From Globisporangium splendens (taxonomy: Eukaryota; Oomycota; Peronosporomycetes; Pythiales; Pythiaceae), in assembly GCA_006386115.1 (NCBI GenBank), contig VFIW01000016.1:248001-312000 (forward strand): DNA of 64,000 bases, given 5' to 3'. The translations under genes and the position numbers were made by a program. Under the pieces are notes generated by a model. The model had not been told where the DNA came from. It made no database searches and was given only the letters and a program-made list of their open reading frames with translations. This document shows positions 31,291 to 43,226 of the stretch, piece by piece (within the stretch, counting starts at the first letter, position 1; each line of letters begins with the position of its first letter).

Positions 31291-32387
31291 ACTGTATGTA
31301 GTCATAAGTTAAATGGAATTACCTTCTTTCTCTCTCTCTCTCTCATCACACAGGACAGAATGCCCATTATGGGTTGGACTCCATAATATCCGAACAAAAG
31401 ATGGCAAATACTGAAGAAAGTGCTTTATTCACCTGATGTGCGTCAAAACACAAAGCTGATTCACCGCAGCCAATCAACGCTCTCAAATTGTCTCCATCCA
31501 GCCAATCAGCAATCTGGAGTTGTGCTTTACTGCAATACCTGTGTTGTATTTGACAGCAAGGAACAGTTCCTCAAACCAACGAGAGTGCGGCGCATAGAAT
31601 GCGAGCACGAGTTAACTGTGATGGGGCTTCCCATCACAAGAGTTCTTGGGTTCAAAGAGTGTGGGTCATACCCACACTGGTTCTGCCTCTCTCTCCAAAC
31701 CCACCCGTTAACCCATCAACACTGTATGTAGCCAGTTGCATTTATAGCCAATAAGAACACTCCATTAAAGTTTAATCTCATTGGATGATAGTTGGATTGG
31801 ACACCCGACTAGCTACCAATCGGAGACACCATAGGAACAACCCACCAGATTTGCATTTCAAACCTTGAGATTTCAATCACTTCTCTTTTTCCACGTTATC
31901 GCACAAAGCTCCCTTCCTTCTTTTTCGACACAGCGTTACCGTTGTGCCCTTCCTCTCACCTGCGCTACCTCAACGCACGTGTACGCCGCGTAACGGGCTA
32001 TCCCGTTGCATTTGCTCAACCAGCGCTCTGGCTCTTAGTTTTCTTTTGCAGTTGGCCAAGCGGTCGGGATACTGCAAATGTTTTCCAAATATCTGTTTAA
32101 CTTGGTTCAGCTATCGGCATAAGCACATTTCGTTTGTGCTTCCGACGAAATATGTCGGAGTGATCGGATGTAAAAGTATTTTGCCCCTAATGGATATTGC
32201 GGCTATATCATTGGCTCAAATGCAGAGTGAATGATTGTATTGGATAAAAAGGTGCATACAGTTGTCAAGTGTGGTCGGAATGTCGATCATATTCATCCAT
32301 GTGATTCTTGCTTCCCAATGTGGACACTTGTGCTTCCAAAATAGTTTCGCGTTCAAAACCGTAAGCAGCGTCGTCCGATTCTCAAAT
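31291..32387. other. Intergenic
   Basis: A (TC)n run lies near 31329-31347. I see no gene, RNA or further repeat that I can support. Confidence 0.4.
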
Positions 32388-35300
32388 CTACAAGTTGGTA
32401 AACCAAAACTGGGCACTATCTATCAGCAACGTTCCTGTCGCACCCGACGCGAGCAGACATTTGACCTCAAAGCTGTCACCCGAATCATATCGAACTATAC
32501 GCTCCCCTGTCACCCCGAAAAAGATATCTGTCTCGCATTCAGACATCGAGCACTGCTCTACAGCACCGCTCGCTTCCAAAACAACTGGAGGGGCACTAGC
32601 TGCGTCGGCTTTCTGCTGGTACACGCGGCATCTGGAGATAACAGCAAAGCATGCGTCAACGAAAAAATCTCAGAAATTGCTAGATGACATGCACAACTTA
32701 CCGAAGCTTGCTCGAAGACTGAACGCCTCCAGTCGGAACATTCAAACGGACATTATCCAAAGCAAGCGACAACTTCATGTGGCCATTTTGAGAATCCGAA
32801 CCAGAAGCAATGGTTTGGAAAGCTGCGTGTTCCTTGTCAAACTGGATGGTATTCTCCACTAAAGCGAATCGCTCCTGGATTGGCACAACGAACTCTGTTG
32901 TCGCCGGCAACGCGTCAACTTCAAAGCGACCGGCATTTAGATACCCAAACCAGCTCTCCATTGCAGTCAAACGACGGCGACTTTCAAAAGCCTCCCCGTT
33001 CAGTGTGATTTTCCCTAAACGCATAAGAGGTAGAAACATCAGTCAATGCGTCCTTTCTAAGAAGTAGTTTGCTCAGACTCGTCCCGGATGCAAACCTACC
33101 TTTCAGGTTGATAACTCCTGAGGATGAGCCGATGGAAACAACAGGACTCGCTGACCCGATTGATACTGTTGACCCAGTCGAGCCGATGTCAACAGTTTGG
33201 CCGTCTACAACCGTTTTCTTGATCGACTGTCCTCCCACATTGATTTCCTCCGTTGTATTTCCTCCAAGTGAGATCTCAGCTGAATCAACCAGCAATCGTT
33301 TTCCGTTCACAGTAGTAGACCCTGCCAGGCAGAAAATGCAATGAGTACAGAGCAACTATGTTTGCATTCACAAACCATGGCGGATTTGTTCATACCTCGA
33401 ACTGCTACGGCTTGTGCCCGAATCTTCAGTTCTTCGACCGTTTTGCTGCCAAGTGCAATGCTATCCGTTTCCTCTCCAATCGCAATCGATGTCGCGGCAT
33501 CAATGGCAACTGTCTCCCCGTCCAAGACTGTCGTTGAATCTATAGTGCATATATTGCATCACATTTGTTTGGTCAGATGCTAGTCTGTCACTGCATTACA
33601 ACATTGCATGGCATACATACCTTCGGCCCCAAGATGAACCTTCTTGCTTGATACCGAAAACTTCGCGCCGTTGGCGTTGATCGAGGTATTCTGAGCCCGA
33701 GCGCCAAGCTCAATATCTGCTGAACTGACAACGACAGACTTGGTGTTTCCGTTCGCACCAAGTTCGATCGTTCGTGCGTGTGCGCGAACAGAACCGTTCG
33801 TAATCTCGAGATCCGAAGTTGTCTGATTTCCGCTCAGTCCAGTGCTTAACAAGCTTCGAGTAGACGCTTTGGTGCTGGAAGTGAACCGGATAAAGTCTGC
33901 AACACATCAACACAAGCACACAGTTAGATTCTAGAAAAGCGTTCTTGCATCTCAAATGCAAAGCAACTCACGTGACGCCATCTCGATGGATTGATCGGAG
34001 CGACTTGCATTGCCGATGCTGACGTGTTGCGCTTTGTCTCCAATTGCAATCGATTCAGCAGCGTCCAACTTTGCAGTAGTTCCTTGAATAGTCAATGCCG
34101 AATGAGTGAGACTGCCGATTTTGACAGACGATGCCAACGTGCCGACGCGAAGATCATTCGAGTCCAGCTTCAATGTCGACGAATTTGCAGCGACATTGCT
34201 TATTGTGATCTTCTTCGCATGGACATCGAATGCAGGACCAGCGATCGCAACCTGAGTCGAGTTGTCTTTCGAGGTCTTGTTGCCGTTGATGACGACGTTT
34301 CCCTGGATATAGACCGAGTGGGATCCGCTCTGGGTCCCAATATCCGTCAGCGATGCTCCCGACGGGTCCAACTGAGCGTTGATCGCTACGGATCCAATTC
34401 GAAGTGCGTCGAGATCGAGCCCAACGCCACCGGTGATGATAACATTCCCACCGTTGGACAGACCATCTCCACCAGATATCAATACATCGCCTCCTTGATC
34501 TTGAGACGAAGACGATTGGCCGACAATCTCCATGTGCATTGGCTTCATGGATTCGCTAAGCTGGCGCGCGCCATTGTCGTCTTTCTCGTCGTCATCTCCA
34601 TCATATCCGCTGTTGCTATCGTTGCTTTCCGTAGGACCTTCTACCAAACGTGATACGGTCAAGGTGACCTTTGCCGCATTCCTACTTCCGAAGGCGACTC
34701 GAGCTGCAAATGCGGGAGGTTTACAGAATACAATTTCAGAAAACTCATTTGCACATCGCACAACCGTCAAGAAATCACTTACTTGTGTTCACATGGAGCG
34801 CGTAGTCGGACGTGATGCGGGACGCATTTGCAGTGTGCTCGATGGAGAACGAGTTCGCAATTGACATGCGCCCCGCCGCGGCATTGAATGCGATCCCCAT
34901 CGCATTGGCGTCCTCGGCGTCTGCGTTCGGGAGGACAACTGTCCCCTTTGGCCCCACAACGAGAACGGGGTTTCCACCGGCGCTCGTGATCACAGAACCG
35001 CTGGTCGAGGCAAAGTTTAGGTCGCCGATTTCCTTGATGCCGCCCGACATGTTCGCAGCGGTCGTCATCACGGTGCCATCTTCGAAGACCACCGCTTTGC
35101 CTGCGTGCAGGTAATCCGTCGCCACCGCTGGCGCTACATGTTAGCAACAAGAAAACGAGTGCGTCCTTCATCGTCAGCTTTCTTCCATGCTCACAGAAAA
35201 TACGCAGCAAACTTCTGGATCGCGTACCCGAGACTTTGTTTGTGAACACTGCACTGCCATTGTGCGCCAGCGAGAGGCCGTAGAACTTTTGCGCATCCGT

Positions 35301-36162
35301 GGACGCCAGCGCGCGTCTGCCCAGCTGCAAGATGCCACTCCCAAACGCGATCATGGCCTCCGAGTACCTAGAATTCGAGTATCCTGTAAAGCACATTTGC
35401 AAACAACACATGGTAGCACCAGGCATAGAGCCATCCATCAGTGTTTCTTCATCAGACCACTGCTTAGTCAGTCGTGTAAGTCGTTGACGAACCGCTTTTC
35501 AAGTAAATCTTGGCGTGTGAGTCCTGCTGCGAGACAACTGTGAACCGATTGTCGACCGTCGTGCCGAACAAATCGTTCTGGTGGGACGCGAAGAAATCTG
35601 TCTGCGTGAGGTAGATCACCAGACCGCTGAGCACAGCGAGCGAGAGCACATTCGACACGAAGATCGCGGTCCAGAACACATCGCCCTCCTGGCGCTTACG
35701 TCTTCGGAACAGCACACGGCCACCGCCACTCGATCGTTCGCGGCTGCCAGCACTGCTCACGACGTCGTCGCTCTGGAAAAACACGCGCGTGTGGCGCAGT
35801 TTCGGGAGCCGCGGCAGGTTGCGCATGCTGTCGCGGGTCTCCGAGAGCAGGTCAATGTCCATGAGCTCTTCTCCGGGAGAGCGCATTGGCACTGCATGGC
35901 GGCCCCGTCGGTACTCGTGCTCCTCTGCTTCTTCCAGTTCTTCGTCCTCGTCTTCTTGGTTGTCGGTCATCTCGTCGCCGTCTGTGTCCACTGTGTAGCT
36001 GCTGCTGTTGACGCTATTGCGAGCATAGTCGACGCGCGACGACGACAGGTTCGCGGGCGCGTGGCTCACGACATCGATGACCTCGTCGCTCTCATTGGCA
36101 GAAGGCGCGCGGCGCTCGCTGCCGCTCGCCACCATGCTCCCCGACGACGGCGCGCGCCGCAT
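32388..36162 (-). CDS. Type II membrane protein with tail-fibre-like beta repeats, 9 exons
   Basis: Exons (minus order): 35493-36162, 35228-35383, 34783-35133, 33972-34703, 33621-33896, 33396-33539, 33100-33321, 32702-33014 and 32388-32631. They sum to 3108 bases (1035 residues) with no frame break. Residues 1-160 are acidic/Ser-rich and cytosolic. RRRKRQ then one hydrophobic helix (~162-186) makes a type II anchor. About 800 extracellular residues follow, built of short beta repeats such as SIAIGEETDSIALGS, SIAIGDKAQHVSIGNAS and STGSTVSIGSASPVVSIGS. FEDGTVMTTA is like the DGTxQTTA turn common in phage tail fibres. The end has a small Cys-containing domain (CSMSEC, VKC). The first seven introns are all phase 1, so exons 2-7 are each a multiple of three. 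Sarcoglycans share the membrane layout and beta-solenoid style but are about 300 residues. I do not recognise a named family; a surface fibre or adhesin is inference. Confidence 0.75.
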
Positions 36163-36594
36163 GCTCCTTCCTTCTCTCCACGTATGCTTGCATCAGTCAG
36201 TTCTGAGCGGGGGAGATTGCGTGTCTAAAATACGGTGGCCTACACTATGTAATGTGTTTGAGTAGTGTAGAATACGTTAAATAGGGGAGGATGGGAATGA
36301 ACTGCAGCCAATTCAAAATGGAGTTGCCCGTCCAACCTCCCCATAACGCAAAATCCAACCAATTCAAACGCTACTATTAAATTATAAAATGCAGAACACT
36401 TGAATGACACATGTACAGCAAAATCAAACATTTAAAACTGAGCCACAATATTAATAATACGAGGTACTTGCTGGCGTTTGCTAAACTGACCTGTGGTCGT
36501 CCTATCAACTTGGGTCTTCACGTTGAAGAAAGAACCACCAGCATTGACGATCGGACAGGTGGAGGCGAGTGCGAGCTGCGCAGAGAAGCAAACG
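36163..36594. promoter_or_regulatory. Divergent promoter region
   Basis: 432 bp between the starts of the type II membrane protein gene and the GST gene; AT-rich in the middle. No clear Inr/FPR element is seen. Confidence 0.4.
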
Positions 36595-37358
36595 ATGGCG
36601 GTGGCCAAGGCGGTGCTCTACTCGTACTGGCGCAGCAGCTGCTCGTGGCGTGTGCGCATGGCGCTCGAGTGGAAGGGTGTCGCGTACGACGTCAAGCCCG
36701 TGCACCTGCTCGACGGCGGCGGCGAGCATTTCCAGGAGGAGTACACTCAGCTCAACCCCAACCAGGTACGTCTCTGTGATTATTTGCAATATGCAATGCG
36801 TATCTACCGCTGCCAATGCGCTCGCGGTTGCCTGACTGATGCGAGACGCTGCGATTGTGATATGCGCAGCGCCTGCCAGCACTCGTGATCGATGGCCATC
36901 TGCTGAGTCAATCGAGCGCTATCCTGGAATACCTGGAGGAAACGCGAGCAGAGAAACCATTGATGCCAAAGGACAGCTTCCAACGCGCTCAAGTGCGCAA
37001 ACTGTGCGGCATCATTGGCAGCGATATCCAACCAGTGCAGAACCTCGCGGTCATGGCCAAAGTGACCGAGGCTCTGCCTGCGGAAGAGAAGGGTAAGGCG
37101 AAGGTCGAGTGGGCGCACTACTGGATCGCTCGCGGCTTTGTCGCGCTCGAGAAAGAGCTTCAATCGACGGCGGGCAAGTTCTGCGTGGGCGACAACGTCA
37201 CCATGGCCGATCTCTACCTCATGCCGCAGGTGTACAATGCGAACCGGTTCAACGTGGACATGACCAAGTTCCCGACGATCGCGCGAATCGCAGCCGAAGT
37301 GGACAACATGAGCGAGTTCAAGAACGCGCACCCATCGCAGCAAGTGGACGCCCAATAA
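36595..37358 (+). CDS. Zeta-class glutathione S-transferase / maleylacetoacetate isomerase, 2 exons
   Basis: Exons 36595-36765 and 36870-37358 give 219 residues, the usual size. The N-terminal thioredoxin-like domain has SSCSWRVRMALEWKG, the zeta-class signature whose Ser/Cys residues bind and activate glutathione, followed by PALVIDG and QSSAILEYLEE (glutathione contact). The C-terminal helical domain has CVGDNVTMADLYLMPQ. Known zeta enzymes isomerise maleylacetoacetate to fumarylacetoacetate in tyrosine breakdown. The intron (GTACGT...GCGCAG) falls between NPNQ and the PALVIDG segment, which fixes the join. A cytosolic or mitochondrial housekeeping role is expected. Confidence 0.88.
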
Positions 37359-38823
37359 GGCATGCTGTAATATGCAAGTGACGGAGTGAATCAATAGCGT
37401 GGTGAATTGCATTGGCGCTCTTGCCCAGCTTAGGTGTTCGATTCATTAAGCGACGAGGGAGTACGAAAGTCGCATTCTTGCCATAAGCCGGAGATGGCAG
37501 ATGCAGGAGATCGTGCGTTTTGCACCAAGTTGATCCTCAAAATATCGGATACTCGGTTCAAGGTGCGACTCGACGGTTCGTCGAGTTTGATGTGAAATTG
37601 TTCTTTTTTTGTCGGATCTGATGACTGTCCTCATTGACCCCTTTATAACCGGTTAAATAGTTCGGCTTGTTGTTGCTCCACCAAGCATCTTCAAACCGGT
37701 TAGAAGGGATCCTCTTTTTGGACACTTTCTATCCACCACCACATGTCCACCCAGGTTCGTCCCTCGTTTGCACTTCTTCTTCCTCTTCTGAGTTCACCCA
37801 AAAGTGCTTTCTGCTACGAACTTCTTTTGCCTCAGCGGTGCTCTTTTTGAAGAGCTATCAGTCGTACCAGAGACCTTTCAAATTTGGTGGTGATGCTGCC
37901 ACTGCTTCCGTTGCTGCAGGACCTTGCAGCTTTGCAGGCGCTTCTGCAGCTTGTCAACTGCAGCCAGTAGCTCATATCTTTGGATGAACAATGAGCATTT
38001 TCGTCCTCAACCAACGTGTGTGTTATCCGCAGTACTGTAGTTTCGCCGGGGTGCACGCGTCCAGTCTTTGCAGACAAATCACACCCTCGTATCAGATGAT
38101 CTTGCCACGTTGTTGTTGGCCAAAGCAGCAAGACACAAGCACATGAACAGACAAAAAGAGACAAGGAGCCGCACTACGAAAGCTCTCGGAGCCATGCATT
38201 AAACGTGTGGCTACGCGGGCGCGACTAGGGGTTTGTTTGTGGTGCAGCCATGTTTGTGTTTGCTGTGCGCTGTTTGCAGGCAATAACGGGTGATGCCTCT
38301 TGCTTGGCAATCAAGCCTTGCTCTCTGGCAATCATGACTTCGTATTTGGTTTGGTCTCCCACTTGCCTGCTCCTTTGCATGGTCAACGGTCCACTGCTAT
38401 CGTGACTAGGGTGACAGCAAGAAAAGAGGAACCACATCTGGACACACGCAGATCCTGTATCATCATCATTGGTGCGCTTGTTTGTGTGAGGAGCAGGTGA
38501 CGTGAGATTGATCGCACATATCCCACGTGAGCGCACCACTTACGTGGCGTGTCTGTTTGTTCACGTTTTAGCCCACTGCTGTCCCTTTTGTGAGCATGCC
38601 TCAGACCTGTGGGCACCTAGTTTATCACGAAGACATGCAGCAGCATTTGTTCGTTTGCCTCCAAAAGAACGAACTCGCACATTTTAGCTTTTCTGCAATC
38701 CGTCCGAGTTTATATCGTGTCTTTCGGCTGGGCTTTTACGACTACCGAGCTAATAACACCAGCAGCCACCCACCCATTGACAACACACTCCGTTCCGAGC
38801 AGAAAGACACACACACAAACAGA
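37359..38823. other. Intergenic
   Basis: 1.46 kb, with no supported gene or RNA. The frame of the PP2C gene is open from 38590, but the part before 38824 has no coding character. Confidence 0.4.
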
Positions 38824-40159
38824 ATGATTGGCCGCGCACGGACTTCGGTGCATGCGGGTCCAGCTCCTGAGCAGCAGGAGCAGCAGCGCGAAGAGCATTG
38901 CCCCACAGGTTTCTTCACACGCACGCTGTCGAGTCTCCTGCGTCGACGAACCGTGACGTCTCCGTCGTCGTCGCTCGTGGGCACAGGCGCGTCCATTGTC
39001 GGCGGGAAACAGCGCAGCGACAGCACCATCGTCGGCAGCAAACAGCGCAGGAACAGTACGGTTGGCGGGAGAAAATCGGTCCAGGGTGCGTTGCCTGAGT
39101 CCCCGAAATCGGTTCCGATGACAGCAATCGACGAGGAAATGGTGTTTGGCGTCAAGAAGTACGCGCTCGTGACGAGCTCGGGCGTCCGTCGGACCAACGA
39201 AGATCGCTTCCGCATCATCACGAGCCTTGAGCTGTTTGGAGAAGGATTGCTGACGACCGAGCGAGCTAATATTCAAAACTACGACGACGCGCTCCTTCAG
39301 CGCACGATGGAATCCTACGTCAACAAAAAGGGGTCAGCGCCAGCCTACGACGTGAAGACGCTGCTCAAGGCGAAGACTGCGAGCGACACCGAGTTTTACG
39401 GAATCTACGACGGCCACGGTGGTGCGCGGTGCTCGTCGCTCTTAGCACTGTTGCTGCCATTGTATTTACTGCGGCAGTCGGACTTTGCATCAAGTATTGA
39501 GAGTGCCACCAAGCAGGCGTGTCTTGCGATCAACGACGAGATCTTGAAGCGCGAAGCCGCGAACGAGTGTGAAGGAGGTTCGACTGCGATCACGCTGCTC
39601 ATCCGCAAGGGCATCGCGTATTTCTGCAATACGGGCGACTGTCGCGCCATTATCGTGTCCAGACAGGGCATCACTGCGCTCACGATAGACCACAAAGCGA
39701 CAAACGAGGTAGAAAGGAAGCGTGTCGAGGACGCCGGGGGCATCGTGCTGTACGTGCGAGGAGTGCCGAGAGTCAACGGTCGACTCGCAGTCACACGCGC
39801 GTTTGGCGACTCCGAGTTGAAAGAGTGCGTGATCCCGTTGCCAGACGTGACGACCCACGAGCTGACGCCAGAAGACGAGTTCATTGTCCTAGCCTCCGAT
39901 GGGCTCTGGGACGCCTTGCCCAACGAGCAAGTGCTGAGCTGCATTCAGTACGTCTGGCGACGCTATCAAAAGGATTTGTGCAGGGGAGGCTGATGGACAC
40001 TAACGTTTCTGTGTATATGCTGTGATCTCTGTCACTTGCAGCAACAATTCGCGGCTCTCTACTCAAGAGATGGCGAAAGTGCTCGTAGATTGCGCCATCG
40101 AGCTCGGGAGCATGGACAACATCACTGTCCTCATCGTCGACGTCCGCAAGCAGCCGTGA
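38824..40159 (+). CDS. PP2C-family Ser/Thr phosphatase, 2 exons
   Basis: Exons 38824-39977 and 40042-40159 give 423 residues. The ATG at 38824 is preferred over the in-frame ATG at 38590. A ~90-residue Ser/Arg-rich N-terminus precedes the PPM/PP2C domain. Visible motifs are RRTNEDRF (E126, D127), YGIYDGHGG (D196), GSTAITLLI, CNTGDCRAI, LTIDHKATN, GRLAVTRAFGD, ASDGLWDALPNEQ and, in exon 2, MDNITVLIVDV. The metal-binding Asp residues are all present, so an active Mn/Mg-dependent phosphatase is likely. The intron donor (GTGCAG) is non-consensus; it is the choice that keeps the frame between YQKDF and NNSRLST. Target unknown. Confidence 0.82.
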
Positions 40160-40812
40160 GTTTGCATGAACGACAAAGCGCACATCTACAGACCTAGAGA
40201 GATTGAAAAAGCAGAGAGCGATAAAGTATTTAAGTATGCGACAACACGCGAAGAGCTCATTTGATGCGCAATGCAACGGAGCCCATCATTTCCAGCACCG
40301 CAATGTACAGCATGCGAGCATTGGCTCGTCAGTTACAGCAACAAGTTTGTCTACCATGATGCTTCTTTTATGTGCCGAGTGGTGTCCATTTTTGTGACCT
40401 TTCATGATCCTTGTCTATACATTGCTTGATTTATTCATTTCTACAGTTGTTTAGCATAGAAAGTATACATCGAATGTTTTAATTGACACAATTATGCATT
40501 GCGAAAGACTGCTTAATCGAGGTCTGTAGATGCACTCCGGCTGTCAGCTATATTTGCTAGCGCATGCAATGCATCTGCTGCCCCCTTTCTGAGGATGGAG
40601 ACTCGTTCTGGGCAGCGCAGGCGACTGAGGACGAGGTAGAACGCACGAGTAACCCTAGACGACACGAGGGAGAGGTCTGTGCCTGTCTGTCTATACTGCC
40701 ACTCGCGCGCTTTGCGTTGCTGAAACAGACGCGGTGGCGGCTTTGGATGGCTGGTACAAGCAACGGAAACAAACGCAGCGCAGTACGAGCGAACGAGTGA
40801 GTCCACCTTGGT
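40160..40812. other. Intergenic
   Basis: I see nothing beyond an AT-rich 3' region of the phosphatase gene. Confidence 0.4.
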
Positions 40813-42366
40813 ATGGCGGACAAGCGATGGCGGACAACGCGTGGGAAAACAGACGCAAGCGTCGGCGACGATGACGACTCGAGCAAGGCGTTCCATGCGG
40901 TCGACATTGGCGACCTGCATGTGCACCACGGCCACGCTGGAAGACGGCGTCGCGCGAGTTCATCGGCAGCACGGAGTGAGTCGTGGATGACCAAAGTGAC
41001 AGCCGCGATGAGCCAGCGAATCTTCTCCGGAAAGAAACTCGGTGCGTCGCGATCCACGCAGGCGATGCCGCTGAGTGGAGTTAGTGGCGCTAGTTCGCCA
41101 TTCCAGGAGAAGCAAGGTTCGTCGTCGGTGTATGAAGACAGCACGCAGCCTCAGACGCTTCGACAGGTGTCATCTGAGAACAGCTTGACGCGTACACAGA
41201 CAGAGATACTTCATTCGACGCCGGTGGAAGCGATTACCGGTTTCTGTCCCAGTGTTGTGTGCGATGTCGCCTCCAACGACGAGGATGACGACAAAGCTGA
41301 GGATGCGCAGCAGCAGCAACGAAGGCAACCCTCGGTGGTACAAACAATTCATGTCAAAGCACCAGCGCCTCGAAAGGAGAAAATTGTGCCTCGAGAGCAA
41401 GACCACGACGACGACTTTGACTTTGAGACTACGACGCTGGCGCAGCGACGACAGCGGGACCTCGCAGCAAAGTCGTCTCGCTGCGGTGGTAGCGTCTACC
41501 ATGAGAGCAGCAGAGAATGCCGTGACGACGAGGAAACAACAGCGAGTCCTGTGATCCCAGATCCCGCTCCGATCCTAAAGGGTTATTTCAGTCGCAACGC
41601 GACCACAGGGAAAGGAATCCGCGTACAGCAGCGGGAATCCCGACGGGAATCTCTGTACGCGACGAGCAGGCAGCGCCAAGAGCGACTTCGCAAACGCGTG
41701 GAAGACGACCAGCAACATAGTGAAGCAACACTACGTCAACTGAAAGCGCAGCAACTGCAAAAGCGAAGTCACGAGCGCACGTTACAGCTGCGACACGACG
41801 CTGCGGATGCATGTCGAGATCTCCAGTCGAAGCTCGCGCGCGATCGGGATCAATACGCAAAAGAGCGCGAGCGGTGGGAGGACGAGCTCGAAGAAGAGAT
41901 TCACGTCTTGACGCGAGCGTTCCGCAAAGCGAGAGCGAGTACAACTCGCAGCCAGATCGACGACTCGCGGCCCGTGACCGTCGCAGGACTCGTTGTACCG
42001 GAAGCATTATCGCAGATCCACCGAGATGCGTCCAATTTTGAGAAACGACTCAAGACCGCTGAGCCAAGAGTACGAGAAGACTGGTGCCGTCGCGTCACTG
42101 GAGCAGCCAAAACAAAGGCACAAGCATTCGAGGAAAGCAACGTCGATATCTTCCTCTTTGAGGACTCGCAAGACGTCTTGGAGATACTCCACGATGACGA
42201 AAACGAAGGCGTTCTTGAGGTCGCATTGGAAGACGTGAGCAAAGCCACGATGGACGAACTCTTGGACGAGCGTCGCGCCTTACTGCAACGAATAGCCGAT
42301 CTAGAGAAACTGGTTGGTAAACACAGACACAGCAGGACCGCTTCAAAAAAGACAACGAATGAGTAG
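40813..42366 (+). CDS. Coiled-coil protein of unknown function
   Basis: 517 residues, no intron. The N-terminal ~230 residues are polar and Ser/Asp-rich and look disordered. A strongly charged helical region follows at about residues 280-380 (many Arg, Glu and Gln, with an ERERWEDELEEEI heptad stretch), and a shorter coiled coil at the C-terminus (MDELLDERRALLQRIADLEKL). No signal peptide or membrane segment. A cytoskeletal or scaffold role is possible but nothing in the sequence fixes it. It converges with CIAO2B, leaving 190 bases between stops. Confidence 0.65.
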   Translation: MADKRWRTTRGKTDASVGDDDDSSKAFHAVDIGDLHVHHGHAGRRRRASSSAARSESWMTKVTAAMSQRIFSGKKLGASRSTQAMPLSGVSGASSPFQEKQGSSSVYEDSTQPQTLRQVSSENSLTRTQTEILHSTPVEAITGFCPSVVCDVASNDEDDDKAEDAQQQQRRQPSVVQTIHVKAPAPRKEKIVPREQDHDDDFDFETTTLAQRRQRDLAAKSSRCGGSVYHESSRECRDDEETTASPVIPDPAPILKGYFSRNATTGKGIRVQQRESRRESLYATSRQRQERLRKRVEDDQQHSEATLRQLKAQQLQKRSHERTLQLRHDAADACRDLQSKLARDRDQYAKERERWEDELEEEIHVLTRAFRKARASTTRSQIDDSRPVTVAGLVVPEALSQIHRDASNFEKRLKTAEPRVREDWCRRVTGAAKTKAQAFEESNVDIFLFEDSQDVLEILHDDENEGVLEVALEDVSKATMDELLDERRALLQRIADLEKLVGKHRHSRTASKKTTNE

Positions 42367-42556
42367 TTGGCGTAGCCCATAACCTTGAAAGCGAAAGCGA
42401 GAACGACGAAGCGTGTGATCGACCTACTTATTGTAACCAATGGAAACGAGAGGGAGTTTAACACACATTTTGCTTCCAAACAACACGAATCTGGCATTGC
42501 TTTCATTCCCCCACGCTCAAGACGCGGAGAAAGTGGCGGATCGTCAAACATAAATA

Positions 42557-43226
42557 TCACTTGTCCGTGTTCGCAATGCACTTGTTGACGACGTGGAGCA
42601 AGTGGGAGTTCTCGAGCGCTGCGGCAACGCGCTCTTTGTCGTTGAGCTGCTTGTTCACGGCGGCTTCGGACGAGTGCGTGCCCGGCGTGATCAGGATGTC
42701 GACTTTGAAGCGCGACGGCAGCGAGCGCAGCAGCTTGACACGAAGGCAGAGCCCAATGAGCGTCGCCATGCTATGACAGTACGCGCAAAGTAAACACGCC
42801 TAAGCACTCGTATAAATTGTACGGTGCATGACACAAGGTCGCATATATTTGTTCGTACCTGCAGTGCGGGATGGTGGGTGTGAAAAACACCTTCACCAGA
42901 CCCCTCTTGTCGTCCACGTGGATGTTTTCGAGCGACATGACCTTCAGCTGCTCCAATGTAAGCGGGTGCTCCGGATCATTGATATGACGCAGAATCTCTG
43001 CACACAGGACGCATGGTTGAACACCATTCAGGTCATCGCTGTGACCACCTCTCTCTCACACACACAAGGACAATGCAAAGCGGCACTCACCGAACACCTC
43101 GTCGGCCTCGAAGGGGTCGACAGCGTCCTCGTCCGTGGTGTCATCGAACACGTCGTACTTCTTGGAGGCCGTCGCGCTGACGGCGTAGACCGTCGGGTTG
43201 GCGTTGATCTTCTCCTGGATGGCCAT
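42557..43226 (-). CDS. CIAO2B: CIAO2B/MIP18-type cytosolic Fe-S assembly protein, 3 exons
   Basis: Exons 43091-43226, 42859-42997 and 42557-42770 give 162 residues, the family's normal length. The sequence follows the MIP18 (FAM96, DUF59) pattern closely: [52 protein letters not shown] and [18 protein letters not shown]. The reactive Cys of the TPTIPHC motif is residue 91. In known organisms this protein joins CIAO1 and MMS19 to deliver Fe-S clusters to cytosolic and nuclear enzymes such as DNA polymerases and helicases. The exon joins (GTGAGT, GTACGA donors) are fixed by this conservation. Confidence 0.92.

Noticed and set aside
33991..34653. Plus-strand 220-codon open frame
   Set aside because: Antisense to exon 4 of the type II membrane protein, whose nine exons join without a frame break.
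37446..37634. 62-codon minus-strand frame in the gap before PP2C
   Set aside because: No recognisable features; composition like the surrounding intergenic DNA.
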